64,000 bases of DNA from Streptomyces sp. NBC_00285. GTDB taxonomy: Bacteria > Actinomycetota > Actinomycetes > Streptomycetales > Streptomycetaceae. Below, piece after piece: positions 1-8,652 of this stretch. The DNA lies in the NCBI RefSeq assembly GCF_036174265.1, contig NZ_CP108055.1:62001-126000 (forward strand), written 5' to 3'. Position 1 is the stretch's first letter. Each line of letters starts with the position of its first letter. Under the pieces are notes generated by a model. The model ran no database searches. It saw only the letters and a program-made list of their open reading frames with translations, and was not told the DNA's origin. A program made the position numbers and the translations under genes.

Positions 1-327
1 GGCTTCGAGGCGAGGGCGCCAGCCGCCCCGGACGCAGGTGAGGTCGGGTGGATCGCTGAGCACCGTGTCGACCATCAGGTCGATGAGGTCGGGCTTGCCC
101 GGGACGTAGCGGTACAGGGCCATCGTGGTGACCCCGAGCAGCTCGGCCACCCGCTGCATGGACAGGGCCTCGAGCCCTTCGGCGTCGGCGATCTCGATGC
201 CGCGGCGGGTCACTTGGGCGGGCGTGAACTTCGGCTTGGGCCCGCGCCGCGGACGGTCGTCGGCGGCTCCCCACAGCAGCGCGAGGCTGGCGCCCGGGTC
301 GCGATCACTCTCCTTGTTCGCTGGCAC
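1..327 (-). CDS. TetR/AcrR-family transcriptional regulator, N-terminal part
   Basis: 109 codons of an N-terminal segment that runs off the left edge of the window. The GTG start at 327 is preceded by a good GGAGG-type ribosome binding site. A TetR helix-turn-helix is readable around residues 33-75: an RRGIEIADAEG helix, then QRVAELLGV, TTMALYRYV and GKPDLIDLMVD. The ligand-binding domain is outside the window. It is divergent from the alpha/beta hydrolase at 447, with two operator-like palindromes between them, so it probably represses itself and that hydrolase. TetR fold assignment is firm; the ligand is unknown. Confidence 0.9.
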   Translation of the reverse strand, partial: MPANKESDRDPGASLALLWGAADDRPRRGPKPKFTPAQVTRRGIEIADAEGLEALSMQRVAELLGVTTMALYRYVPGKPDLIDLMVDTVLSDPPDLTCVRGGWRPRLEA

Positions 328-371
328 ACCGGCCTCCTTTCCGCCAGGGGTCTTGCGCACCCCTCAGTCAA

Positions 372-390
372 CTGTGTATAAGATACACAG
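372..390. promoter_or_regulatory. Operator-like palindrome 1 of the TetR/hydrolase intergenic region
   Basis: Perfect inverted repeat CTGTGTA-N5-TACACAG between the divergent TetR gene (start 327) and the hydrolase (start 447). Size and symmetry fit a TetR dimer site. A near copy lies 26 bp further on (centre to centre). Confidence 0.65.
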
Positions 391-398
391 AAATTAAT

Positions 399-415
399 CG
401 TGTAGCACGTACACG
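399..415. promoter_or_regulatory. Operator-like palindrome 2 of the TetR/hydrolase intergenic region
   Basis: Perfect inverted repeat CGTGTA-N5-TACACG sharing the core GTGTA-N5-TACAC with the site at 372-390. The pair probably binds two TetR dimers over the hydrolase promoter. It ends 22 bp before the hydrolase GGAGG. Confidence 0.6.
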
Positions 416-446
416 GTTTTTGGGTCCGCATCCTCTGGAGGACGCC

Positions 447-1520
447 ATGCTCGCTACCGTCATCACCACGGCGGCCTGCGCCACCGTCGCCGCCCCGGCC
501 GTCGGCCTCCTCGGGCGCCGCGCGTTCGTCCGCTCCGCCAGTGCCCGCCGGCTGCGCATCACCGGCAGCCACGGCATCGACGAGCAGTACTTCGCCACGA
601 TCGGCGGCCTCGATCAGTGGCTCCACATCCGCGGCGAGGACCGCGCCAACCCGGTCATCGTGGAACTGCACGGCGGCCCCGGCTCGTCCAACTCGATCCT
701 GGCGGGCGTCTCCCGCGACTGGGAGAGCCACGTCACCCTGGTGCGCTGGGACATGCGCGGCACCGGCAAGACCCTGCGCCGCTCCGGGACGGACGGCCAG
801 GGCAAGTTGTCCTTCGAGCGGCTGGTGCAGGACGCCGTAGAGGTGGTGGAGCACGTCCGCGAGCGCCTCGGCGTGCAGCAGGTCATCCTGCTCGGGTGCT
901 CCTTCGGCAGCGCCATTGCGATGCGCATCGCACGCACCCACCCGCACCTCGTCAGCGCGTACATCGGCACCGATCAGAAGATCTTCGACGGCGGCCGGGA
1001 CACCACCGACTACTACGCCGCCCTGGACCGGCTGGCCCAGGCAGGCAAGCAGAAGGAACTGGCCGCCGTCCGCGAGATGGGCCCCGACCAGCGGAGCTGG
1101 AGCGCCGAGCAGTTCAGCCACTTCAGCCGCTTTGCCTCCGCCACCGACCCCTACACGTTCGCCGCGATGAAGTCCGTGGTGATGAAGTCGCTGTGGTACT
1201 CGCCCCTGCACTCGCTGCGCGAGATCGTCACCTTCTTCAAGAGCTTCATGGTCTCCGCCATCGTGCTGCCGGACACCGCGGCCTTCGACGACTGGGCCGA
1301 CGGCACCCGCTTCGACGTCCCGTTCTTCATCATCCAAGGCGCCTGCGACCTGGTGAACACACCCGCTCGCGCCCGCGCCTACTTCGACGACGTCCAGGCA
1401 CCGGTCAAGGCATTCACCCTCATCGAAGACGCCGGCCACTTCGCCATCTACAAACGCCCTGAGGTCTTCCTCGATCTCCTCCAGACCCGCATCCTGCCCA
1501 CCCTCCCCGCCACCCGATGA
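447..1520 (+). CDS. Alpha/beta hydrolase, proline-iminopeptidase-like
   Basis: 357-residue serine hydrolase. The ATG at 447 follows GGAGG at 437-442; an in-frame upstream ATG at 420 has no such site. A hydrophobic N-terminus (residues 2-22) suggests a signal or membrane anchor. The oxyanion-hole motif HGGPGSS is near residue 75, followed by DMRGTGKT, and the nucleophile elbow GCSFGS puts the serine at 152. A late Asp (QGACDLV) and His (EDAGHFAIY) complete the triad. The HGGPG motif and layout match the proline iminopeptidase/epoxide hydrolase branch; the substrate is not predictable. The flanking TetR and two palindromes point to small-molecule induction. Confidence 0.85.
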   Translation: MLATVITTAACATVAAPAVGLLGRRAFVRSASARRLRITGSHGIDEQYFATIGGLDQWLHIRGEDRANPVIVELHGGPGSSNSILAGVSRDWESHVTLVRWDMRGTGKTLRRSGTDGQGKLSFERLVQDAVEVVEHVRERLGVQQVILLGCSFGSAIAMRIARTHPHLVSAYIGTDQKIFDGGRDTTDYYAALDRLAQAGKQKELAAVREMGPDQRSWSAEQFSHFSRFASATDPYTFAAMKSVVMKSLWYSPLHSLREIVTFFKSFMVSAIVLPDTAAFDDWADGTRFDVPFFIIQGACDLVNTPARARAYFDDVQAPVKAFTLIEDAGHFAIYKRPEVFLDLLQTRILPTLPATR

Positions 1521-1663
1521 AGCACCAGCCCACGAGGCGAGGACCGCGCAGCGTTCCGTCACCCACCGCACCGCATTTCGTCGGTGTCCCTATGGCTGCG
1601 GAGGGGACAGTGTCCCCGGGCCTCACCCCTAGCCCATGGGGAAGATCGTTCGGCTGAAGCCCC

Positions 1664-1843
1664 ATGGAGCCCTCGCCGCGAGGCGAACGCCTGCAACTGA
1701 TCATCGCCGACAGCGATCCCCCGCCCATCACCAGCGACTCCTTCGGCAAGGTGGAGTTCGACTACGAGAACCCCATGGTGCCCGGCGTCGACCACCCCGG
1801 CCCCGACCACGCCGGCCGCCTCGAAAGCGAACCGGACGGCTGA
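1664..1843 (+). CDS. Small hypothetical protein (59 aa)
   Basis: An ATG-to-TGA frame with Streptomyces-like third-position GC, encoding an acidic peptide rich in Asp, Pro and Glu (EFDYENPMVPGVDHPG near the centre). I do not recognise a family. There is no strong ribosome binding site, and it could be the tail of a decayed gene. It lies alone between the hydrolase and a leftward small membrane-protein gene. Confidence 0.4.
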   Translation: MEPSPRGERLQLIIADSDPPPITSDSFGKVEFDYENPMVPGVDHPGPDHAGRLESEPDG

Positions 1844-1916
1844 CCTCCGAGTAGGCCTGCCGGCGCCGCGACCCGCTGGTCGGTGCAGAGGTCCGCCGGG
1901 CTGCCAGATGTGATGG

Positions 1917-2099
1917 TCAGTGGTAGGCGCTCACGGCCGCCAGATAGAGGGCGCAGGCCGTACCGATGGCACTGCCGCCGATCAGGAGGGCCGTACCGGG
2001 GTGGGTGCCTGCACGCCAGGCGGTGAAAGCGGCGGCGCAGCCGATATGCACGGCCACGGACAGCGCCAGAAGCAGAGTCAGCACCTGAAGCGTGGACAT
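1917..2099 (-). CDS. Small membrane protein (60 aa)
   Basis: The ATG at 2099 is preceded by AAGGAG with good spacing. Two hydrophobic helices (about residues 4-26 and 36-57) are joined by a short polar loop (WRAGTHPG), giving a hairpin membrane topology. No catalytic motif. Small two-helix proteins like this are common in Streptomyces and mostly uncharacterised. Function not assigned. Confidence 0.7.
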   Translation of the reverse strand: MSTLQVLTLLLALSVAVHIGCAAAFTAWRAGTHPGTALLIGGSAIGTACALYLAAVSAYH

Positions 2100-2299
2100 C
2101 GCGGTGTCTCCTTGGGTGGGTGGTCCTCCCGGTGTACGGACCGATTGAGTGGGACGCTGCCTGTCCGGGGCCGCTCCTGCCCCTATCTACCGCAAAGTTG
2201 GATAAGTCTGCTGCCGGACTGCTGGTCGCGGGCCTAAGGTTTCTGGTGTCCGGCGTGTCCGTTCCGGACACCGGGACACCTGCACGTACGGGGCGCGCG

Positions 2300-3147
2300 A
2301 TGGGCACGACACCGGACTTCTTCGAGGACCTGCGGCGGGTGGGCGCGCTCAAGAAGAACCTGCTGAGCGGACAGCCGCCGGACAACACACTGTCCAAGGT
2401 CCCGGGTGCGCCGAAATCCGGGGACACGGTCGGCGCGTGGCTGCGGGGGGCGTGCCTTCCTCAGCGGTTGGAGCCGCTGCTGGCCATCCTGCGGGAAATC
2501 AAGGTGGAGGCCGCCCGCCAAGGCGTCCTCGACAGCCCGGCCAACGGGTCAACGGGCGAAAGCGTTGCCGAGTTGCTGGCCGAGGACCGCTGGGACCGGA
2601 CGTGGAAGACGGAGCGGCAAAGGCAGACCCGGTCGAACCAGACGGCGGGCGAACGTAAGCAGGCCCGCAGGGCCCTGGAGGACAGGGACCGGCTCGCCCG
2701 TCAGGCGGCGCTGACGGACCGTCCTCGCCCGGTACGGTCCTGGACTCCACAGCGGCTCGGAGTACACCCGGCGATTCCGGGACACCAGACAGATTCCAGC
2801 GACGCCGGGTCGTTCTGCCCGCCTACGTACCCCGCCCCCATGACAGCCGACTGCGCTCGCGTCTGGGCGCGGCGGTGGCCAACGAGGCCTCGCTACTGGT
2901 GGTGGTGCGCGGGGAGTCGTGCACCGGCAAGACCCGCACCGCGGTCGAGGCCCTCACAGCGGCCGTGCCCGACGACTTCCAGCTGCTCTTCCCCACCGAT
3001 GCCGACAGCCTCCTGGCCGCGCTGGCCGCAGACGTCCTTAGCCCGCGCAGCGTGCTCTGGCTGAACGAGGCCCAGGACTACCTCGACGGCCCGGTCGGCG
3101 AGGCCGCCGCGGCCGCACTGCTGCGCCGCACCCTGCAGGGTCAGGTG
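2300..3147 (+). pseudogene. Broken P-loop ATPase-type gene with helix-turn-helix-like N-terminus
   Basis: The reading frame starts at ATG 2300 with an XRE-like N-terminus (DFFEDLRRVGALKK, then DTVGAWLRG), a layout seen in Streptomyces signalling ATPases. Coding sense then moves to another frame somewhere around 2710-2790. The second frame reads VLPAYVPRPHDSRLRSRL, then a Walker A loop (GESCTGKT, about 2915-2940) and an acidic Walker-B-like stretch (LWLNEAQDYL). Similarity fades at about 3140, before the rest of any NTPase domain. So it carries one frameshift and a 3' truncation. Joining the frames would restore a continuous N-terminus plus P-loop; what followed is lost. Confidence 0.65.
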
Positions 3148-3370
3148 TTGCAACCACCTTTAGAACCCAAGGTTGTTGGGTGGGGCCAAGACTCATCGGT
3201 GAAGCCAACCGGCCGGCTCGTTCGGACTTCGACAATCCCGAGCTGGACAGGAGGCCCCGCCTTCATGCACGTCGGAGCCGGAGATCACGCAACCGAGTCA
3301 CCGCACTCGAACTGGCGCCCAAATGGATCGCTGCGCAAGACGGCTTCTCGCGCCTGCTGTCTGTAGTTGG
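3148..3370. other. Junction DNA after the truncated ATPase
   Basis: No convincing gene. The sequence changes character at about 3145 and resembles the outer end of an IS3-like element, although no transposase domain can be read. It probably marks the event that removed the 3' half of the ATPase gene. Confidence 0.3.
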
Positions 3371-4252
3371 TCACAGGAAGTAGTGGCCTTGTTCGATGTC
3401 CTCGATGAGGCCGGGGTGGGTGGGCTTCCATCCCAGGAGTTGCTGGGTGATGCTGCTGGAGGCGGGCATGTCGGTGCTGAGGAGGCGCACGAGCATCCCG
3501 TTGAACTCCTCGGCGGGCAGAGAGTGTGCGGGTAGGTCGAGGTGTCGGCCGATGGCCTCGGCGATCTCGCGGACCGGCACGCCGTCGTCGCCGACGGCGT
3601 TGAGGACGGAGCCGGCGGGTGCCTGCTCGACGGCAAGGCGGTAGAGGGTCGCGGCGTCCTTGACGTGGACGGCGGGCCAGCGGCTGGTGCCGTCGCCGAT
3701 GTAGCCGCAGACGCCCTTGGCCCGGGCCGTGGCGATGAGCTGGGGAACGAAGCCGTGACGCTCCCCCTGGCCGTGGACCGAGCGGGGCAGCATGACCAGA
3801 GAGGTGCGCACGCCCGTTTCTGCTGCTGCGAGCGCTGCCTTCATGTTGGCGATGCGGGCGGCGACGGGTCCTGCCGCGACGAGTTCGTCGTGCTCGGTCG
3901 CGGGCCGGCCGGGTGTCACGAGTGTGGCGCCGGAGATCACAAGGGGCCTGCCGGAGCCGGCGAGGGCGGCGGCGAACGTCTCGATGGCCTTGGCGTCCGT
4001 CCCCGTCGCGGCCTCGCTCATGCTGGGAGTGACGAAGGCCAGGTGGATGACGCCGTCGCTGCCCAGGGCGCCGGCGCGCAGCACGTCGGTGTCGTTCAGG
4101 TCGCCGCGCAGCACCTCCGCTCCCATCGCGGCGACCGCGTGTGCGGAGGCGTCCGAGCGGGCCAGCCCGAGGACCTGGTGCCCGGTGTTGATGAGTTCGG
4201 GGACGACGGCTGAGCCGATCCAGCCGGAAGCACCGGTGACGAAGATACGCAT
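3371..4252 (-). CDS. SDR-family NAD(P)-dependent epimerase/dehydratase-like oxidoreductase
   Basis: 293-residue extended short-chain dehydrogenase. The Rossmann motif TGASGWIGS is at residues 6-14 and is followed by LGLARSD and GDLND, a cofactor-binding arrangement typical of this group. A classical YxxxK pair is not obvious; PRSVHGQGERHGF occupies that region, as in atypical extended SDRs. The C-terminal half matches the substrate-binding part of NmrA/epimerase-like proteins. Divergent from the TetR gene at 4414, with three matching palindromes between them, so it is almost certainly that regulator's target. Substrate unknown. Confidence 0.85.
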   Translation of the reverse strand: MRIFVTGASGWIGSAVVPELINTGHQVLGLARSDASAHAVAAMGAEVLRGDLNDTDVLRAGALGSDGVIHLAFVTPSMSEAATGTDAKAIETFAAALAGSGRPLVISGATLVTPGRPATEHDELVAAGPVAARIANMKAALAAAETGVRTSLVMLPRSVHGQGERHGFVPQLIATARAKGVCGYIGDGTSRWPAVHVKDAATLYRLAVEQAPAGSVLNAVGDDGVPVREIAEAIGRHLDLPAHSLPAEEFNGMLVRLLSTDMPASSSITQQLLGWKPTHPGLIEDIEQGHYFL

Positions 4253-4317
4253 GAGAGGGACTCCTTGGTGACGGCGCGACCGAGGACGCGCAGCTCAGAT
4301 TCGCTCGCGGGAGACTG

Positions 4318-4397
4318 ATGCGACCCTGTTGCATCAACAGTAGCGCGGCCATGCGACTAGGTCGCATCATTTGCGAGATGATGCGACCTGGTCGCTT
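4318..4397. promoter_or_regulatory. Triple operator array, consensus ATGCGAC-N3-GTCGCAT
   Basis: Three copies lie between the divergent SDR and TetR genes: 4318-4334 (ATGCGAC-N3-GTTGCAT), 4351-4367 (perfect ATGCGAC-N3-GTCGCAT) and 4381-4397 (ATGCGAC-N3-GTCGCTT). Start-to-start spacing is 33 and 30 bp, about three helical turns, which would place bound dimers on one DNA face. Likely binding sites of the TetR protein encoded at 4414. Confidence 0.75.
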
Positions 4398-4413
4398 CGC
4401 ATAGACTGCGACG

Positions 4414-5031
4414 GTGAGCAGATGGGCACCGGACGCACGTGAACGCCTGGAGAGCGCAGCGTTGGACCTGTTCGTGGAAAACGGGTTCGACCAGACGACC
4501 GTCGCGCAGATCGCGGATCGCGCCGGCTTGAACCGCGCCACCTTCTTCCGCCACTTCACCGACAAACGCGAGGTCCTGTTCGGCGGCGAGGACGTACTGG
4601 CCGGCCTGTTCGCCGACGGCATCCGCGCCGCCGCTGCGGACGCGACGCTCGCGCAGTGCCTGCGGGCGGCGTTCGCGGCCACCGACCCGGTCATGACCCC
4701 GCAGCGGCGCGCCAAGGCCGTCCAGCGCAGGCGGGTGGTCGCGGCCAACAGCGACCTGCAGGAGCGGGGACTGCTCAAGCACGCCCGGATCGCCGCGTCG
4801 ATCAGTACCGCGCTGCGCGAACGCGGCACGGACGAGCTGACCGCCCGACTGGGCGCGGAAGTGGCGATGCTCGCCTTCGCCATCGCCGCCGAGCGCTGGC
4901 TGAAGGCGGACGACGACGAACCGTTCCCGCCCCTCGCCCAAGCAGCCCTGAGCGACCTTCAGGTGCGCGCCGCCGAGCTCGACACGAGAACGCCAGCGCC
5001 TGCAGTCCTTCCTGTGGGTACGGGCGGCTAA
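4414..5031 (+). CDS. TetR-family transcriptional regulator
   Basis: 205 residues from a GTG start. The N-terminal HTH is classical: ARERLESAALDLFVENGFD, TTVAQIADRAGL, then NRATFFRHF and DKREVLF. The remaining helices form the usual ligand-binding and dimer domain. Little room exists for a ribosome binding site, and the third operator ends only 16 nt before the start, so the mRNA may be leaderless. Divergent from the SDR gene; the operator array implies autoregulation plus SDR control. Confidence 0.9.
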   Translation: MSRWAPDARERLESAALDLFVENGFDQTTVAQIADRAGLNRATFFRHFTDKREVLFGGEDVLAGLFADGIRAAAADATLAQCLRAAFAATDPVMTPQRRAKAVQRRRVVAANSDLQERGLLKHARIAASISTALRERGTDELTARLGAEVAMLAFAIAAERWLKADDDEPFPPLAQAALSDLQVRAAELDTRTPAPAVLPVGTGG

Positions 5032-5102
5032 GGAGGCTACGGGTACAGGTCATGAGGGCGTTGCCCGGTGCCCTCTCCCCCGAGTGGGACAGCCGCCTCC
5101 AA

Positions 5103-5411
5103 TCACGCGCTGGGCGTAGCCGGGAGGGGCTGTGACAGGCGGGGCAGGGGCCAGGTCGGATCCCATCGCCAGCCGGCCCACGCGGCGAGGTCCGCGAAGG
5201 GGCCGGAGGGTTCTTGGATCATCGCGAGGACCTGGGTGCGGGCGGCGTCCACGGCCCGGTGCTCGGTGACGATGCCGAGCCGTCGTACGTGCGCGTACTC
5301 GTCTTCGTCCTTCCACGTGAGAACCGTGCGGATGCTGACCAACCAGGGCATGGACCAGGACTCCCCGCTGTCCTGCCTGCTGGTCGGCCAACCGACGCTC
5401 AGACGCACCAT
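5103..5411 (-). CDS. Hypothetical protein (102 aa)
   Basis: The frame from ATG 5411 reads as protein (MPWLVSIRTVLTWKDEDEYA, then FADLAAWAGWRWDP), unlike the overlapping frames. No family recognised. The frame stays open upstream through the hexamer repeat at 5443-5494, which would add an Arg-Pro run, so the start is uncertain. Tail-to-tail with the TetR gene at 4414. It may be a truncated gene, because the sequence upstream is an integrase relic on the other strand. Confidence 0.45.
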   Translation of the reverse strand: MVRLSVGWPTSRQDSGESWSMPWLVSIRTVLTWKDEDEYAHVRRLGIVTEHRAVDAARTQVLAMIQEPSGPFADLAAWAGWRWDPTWPLPRLSQPLPATPSA

Positions 5412-5442
5412 GAAACTCGCCGTCCTCGCCGCCCTGGAGCAG

Positions 5443-5494
<52 letters not shown>

Positions 5495-5497
5495 CAG

Positions 5498-5670
5498 CGA
5501 TGCGACCATCGAGGGGCGCTGGCCATCGTGCGTGGCCTTGCCCTCTTCCTTGCCGACGAACGTGGCATGCCGGACTGGGCACTTGCCGACCTCCAAGACG
5601 TCGAAGCCTTCCTGGCCGGTCAGCCCAAGGACCGGCAGCGTCGACCGGTCGTGCTCGGACGGCAAGGCAG
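5498..5670 (+). pseudogene. Tyrosine-recombinase (integrase) N-terminal relic
   Basis: One frame reads LALFLADERGMPDWALADLQ and then DVEAFLAGQPKDRQRR, which matches the core-binding segment of large Streptomyces tyrosine recombinases. Similarity is lost after about 5650, and no catalytic Arg/Tyr box is present. Embedded between unrelated genes, so it is a scrap left by an excised or degraded integrative element. Related scraps lie near 18.9 kb and 31.8 kb. Confidence 0.5.
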
Positions 5671-5860
5671 CCCCCTCCGGCGACGTCGAACAGATGGCTC
5701 TGGGCAGCCAGACCTCCGAGAACACCGTTCCCGGGGCGACGAGACCCTCGCCGAGGCAGGTGGGAGCACAGCATCGACGGCCGCTGCATCCACCGGCGAG
5801 CCCCGGGACAACGGCAAGATCCGCTACAGCTGCCACCTCGCAGAATCATCTCCTCACCTC

Positions 5861-5899
5861 CTCCGCCTCAGGTACCGACTCCGCGTACCTGAGGCGGAG
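5861..5899. terminator. 15-bp inverted repeat, possible terminator
   Basis: Perfect arms at 5861-5875 and 5885-5899 with a 9-nt loop. It lies between the integrase relic and the DUF6518 operon. A GC-rich stem of this size can terminate transcription in Streptomyces; there is no U-tract. Confidence 0.45.
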
Positions 5900-6004
5900 G
5901 CGGCGCAGGCAAGGGATGGGGACAGTGGAAGCCTCCTCAGCCGCACCATGTCTGACGTGCGGCGGGACGTCATTACCGATTGCTGCAGAAGGGCTGGCCC
6001 CGAC

Positions 6005-6649
6005 ATGTTCGCCACGCAGAGGCGCGAGGTCGCACCGCTCTCGCCGTACCGTTTCGCGCTGAAAAGGGTCGCGGGATGTCTCGGCACCGGACTCGCGCTG
6101 GGTGTCATGACGAACCTGGCGCAGGGCTGGCTGCCGGGCAGCTGGAATCAGATCGCCAACTCGGGGGCGGTCTGGTCGGCGGTCGCCTTCGTCGCCGGCG
6201 CCCTGCTGGCGGACCGGGGCGTGCGGGTGGCGGTGGCCGGAGGGCTGGCCGCGGAGGTGGGCCTGGTCACCGGCTACTACGGGTTCGCCGAATTCGGCCG
6301 TGGCGGTATGGGCATGCTGACAACCGGGCTGGTGTGGCTGGTCATGGCGGTCGTAGCCGGACCGCTGTTCGGCGCCGCCGGGGCATGGTGGCGGCGCGGC
6401 AGCCTCAACCGCCGTATCGTCGGGGGCGCCGCATTGGCCGGAGCGATCGGCACGGAGGCCGCCCACTACGCCTTCGTGCTGAGGTACATGCCGCAGGCCT
6501 GGGTGTGTGCGGTGCTCATGGTGGCGCTGCCTCTGGCGATGGGGCGCGGCAACCGTGAGCGGGCGCTGACGCTGGCGGCAACCATGTCACTAGCACTGTG
6601 CGCCTACGCGGTCGTCTACCAGGGTTTCCTCGGGTCGGTTCTGGGCTGA
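6005..6649 (+). CDS. DUF6518-like integral membrane protein
   Basis: 214 residues with about six hydrophobic helices (for example LGTGLALGVMTNLAQGW, VWSAVAFVAGALL, GLVWLVMAVVAGPLFGAAG, VCAVLMVALPLAMG). The start was taken at ATG 6005 because membrane-protein coding character begins there; upstream codons in the same frame belong to relic DNA. It ends 28 nt before a histidine kinase, so the three downstream genes likely form one unit. Families like this often sit beside NarL-type two-component pairs; it may be a signal input or a target. No transport motif seen. Confidence 0.7.
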   Translation: MFATQRREVAPLSPYRFALKRVAGCLGTGLALGVMTNLAQGWLPGSWNQIANSGAVWSAVAFVAGALLADRGVRVAVAGGLAAEVGLVTGYYGFAEFGRGGMGMLTTGLVWLVMAVVAGPLFGAAGAWWRRGSLNRRIVGGAALAGAIGTEAAHYAFVLRYMPQAWVCAVLMVALPLAMGRGNRERALTLAATMSLALCAYAVVYQGFLGSVLG

Positions 6650-6677
6650 CCGGCCCCGAAACAGGTGGAGAATCGGT

Positions 6678-7919
6678 TTGAGTGTCTCTTGGCTCCGGCG
6701 TGCTTGGGCTCCGGACGCGGCCGTCGGCCTCGCTGTCCTTCTCCTGGGGCTCCTGGAGGTGGCCTGGCGCGCTCCGTCCACGGCCGACGGCCGACAGCTC
6801 CTGCTGGTCGTGAGCGCCGCGACGGTGGTCGGCGGGAGCCGGCGCGCACCGGGTGCGGCGCTCGCGCTGGCCGCGCTGGTGAGCGTGGCCCAAGTGCTGG
6901 CCGCCGCCCCGTTCCTGCTCGTCCAGGTCGGCGAGGCGAGCGTGCTGTTCGGCTGTGCCCGGTGGGGGAACCGGGCGACCGTGTGGCTGAGTGGCCTGGC
7001 CGCCCCCCTCGCCGCCGGCCTGGTCCTGCTGCACGCCGCCGCGGGTGGCCCGCTGCCGATCACGGGGCCCCTCGACGGGCTGAGCGTCTGGCTCAGCCAA
7101 TCCGGGGCGAACTGGGCGTACGCCGTGCTGGTCACCGCCGTGACGCTTCTCGGGCTGCCCTGGCTGGCCGGGCTGACGGTCCGCTTCGCGGAGCGCGCCC
7201 GCGCCGCGAAGCGGTCGCAGGAAGCCGCCGAGGCGGACACGGAACGCGCGCACGCCGAACGCTCCCAGGCCCAGGAGATCGCCGCGCTCCAGGAGGAGCA
7301 GGCGCGCCTGGCCAGGGATGTCCACGATGTCGTCGGCCACTCGCTGGCGGTGATCCTCGCGCAGGCCGAGTCGGCCCAGTACCTTCCCGACGACGAGGAC
7401 GCACGGGACGACATGAAGAGGATCATGCAGAACATCGCGACATCGGCCCGTAGCTCCCTGCAGGACGTACGGCACGTGCTGACCGGCGCCCCCGCGGACG
7501 CCGGCGGACGGGCGGGGCGCCTGGACGACATCCTGACCGGGGTGCGCGCGGGCGGCCAGGAAGTCATCCACACCGAGCACGGCACCGAACGTCCCCTGGC
7601 GCCCGATGCACGGAACGTGGCCCTGCGTGTGCTGCAGGAATCGCTCACCAACGCCGTCAAGCACGGCCGCAGAAGTGTTCCGGTCCGTCTGGACCGCCAC
7701 TGGCCGCAGCGGCCCGGGGAGCACGAACTGCGCATCCAGGTGCGGAACGCGATCGCCGCCGAGCCGAAGTCCGTCGCGTCCGCCGGGCTGGGGTTGGCCG
7801 GCATGCGGCAGCGCCTCGCCTTGGTGGGTGGCAGGCTCGACATCCAGCGGGGAACCGGCAGCGAAGGCGAGGAATTTCAGGTCACAGCGTGGATTCCGAT
7901 ACGGACGGAGTCCCGATGA
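6678..7919 (+). CDS. NarL-type sensor histidine kinase (HisKA_3)
   Basis: 413 residues from TTG 6678, preceded by GGTGGAG. Four or five membrane helices occupy residues 10-165, followed by a charged coiled linker (170-210). The dimerisation box RDVHDVVGHSLAV puts the phospho-acceptor His at 216. The ATPase domain has an N-box (QESLTNAVKHG) and a G-box (GLGLAGMRQRL). All elements of an active kinase are present. The stop overlaps the response-regulator start by ATGA, so translation is coupled. No extracellular sensor domain: the signal is likely membrane-embedded, perhaps through the neighbouring DUF6518 protein. Confidence 0.93.
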   Translation: MSVSWLRRAWAPDAAVGLAVLLLGLLEVAWRAPSTADGRQLLLVVSAATVVGGSRRAPGAALALAALVSVAQVLAAAPFLLVQVGEASVLFGCARWGNRATVWLSGLAAPLAAGLVLLHAAAGGPLPITGPLDGLSVWLSQSGANWAYAVLVTAVTLLGLPWLAGLTVRFAERARAAKRSQEAAEADTERAHAERSQAQEIAALQEEQARLARDVHDVVGHSLAVILAQAESAQYLPDDEDARDDMKRIMQNIATSARSSLQDVRHVLTGAPADAGGRAGRLDDILTGVRAGGQEVIHTEHGTERPLAPDARNVALRVLQESLTNAVKHGRRSVPVRLDRHWPQRPGEHELRIQVRNAIAAEPKSVASAGLGLAGMRQRLALVGGRLDIQRGTGSEGEEFQVTAWIPIRTESR

Positions 7920-8596
7920 ACCGGCTCGACGACTCCACCCGCGACATCCGAGTCCTGCTCGTCGACGACCAGCGGCTCTTCCGCGAGGGCGTGCAGGTGA
8001 TGGTGCAGGCCCAGCCGGACATGACCGTCGTCGGCACCGCCGCCGACGGACACGAAGCGGTCAGCCTCGTCGACGAGCGCCGGCCCGACGTAGTCCTCAT
8101 GGACATCCGCATGCCGGGCATGGACGGCGTCGAGGCCACCCGGCAGATCTTCCTGCCCTCCCCCACCACCGGCCTCATCCGCCCGCTCCGGGTGGTGGTG
8201 CTGACCACGTTCAACCTCGACGACCGGGCCGCCACCGCCATCCGCCACGGCGCCAGCGGTTTCCTCCTCAAGGAAGCCACCCCGCAGCAGTTGTGCAACG
8301 CCATTCGCACCGTGCACGCGGGGCACGCGGTGCTCGCCCCCGCCGACCTCATCACCCTCATGGAACAGCAGGTCCGCGCCACAACCCCGGCACCGGTCGC
8401 CTTCGGCGCCCTGACGGACAAGGAGCGGGAGGTCTTCGTCGCCGTCGCCCAGGGACTGAGCAACGCCGAGATCGCACGCAGCGTCTTCGCCGGAGAGTCG
8501 ACGGTCAAGACCCACGTCGGATCCATCCTGCGCAAGCTCGGCTTGCGCGACCGGGTGCAGATCGTGGTGTTCGCCCACGAGCACGGCCTCGTCTGA
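7916..8596 (+). CDS. NarL/LuxR-family response regulator
   Basis: 226 residues. The ATG at 7916 overlaps the kinase stop (ATGA) and follows GGAG at 7907-7910. The receiver domain has acidic residues in LLVDDQR and the phospho-acceptor Asp63 in VLMDIRMPGMD, then a conserved Thr (VVVLTTF) and Lys (GFLLKEA). The C-terminal LuxR HTH reads LTDKEREVFVAVAQGLSNAE, then STVKTHVGSILRKLGLRDR. It is the cognate partner of the kinase at 6678. Targets unknown, possibly the DUF6518 gene. Confidence 0.95.
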   Translation: MNRLDDSTRDIRVLLVDDQRLFREGVQVMVQAQPDMTVVGTAADGHEAVSLVDERRPDVVLMDIRMPGMDGVEATRQIFLPSPTTGLIRPLRVVVLTTFNLDDRAATAIRHGASGFLLKEATPQQLCNAIRTVHAGHAVLAPADLITLMEQQVRATTPAPVAFGALTDKEREVFVAVAQGLSNAEIARSVFAGESTVKTHVGSILRKLGLRDRVQIVVFAHEHGLV

Positions 8597-8652
8597 CAAC
8601 CCGAACCGGCCCAACTCCCTTCCGGCCTTCCCACCTTCTGAACGGAGAGACG

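Noticed and set aside
3285..4883. 532-codon minus-strand open frame spanning the SDR and TetR genes
   Set aside because: Arg/Pro-rich and out of frame with both recognisable proteins.
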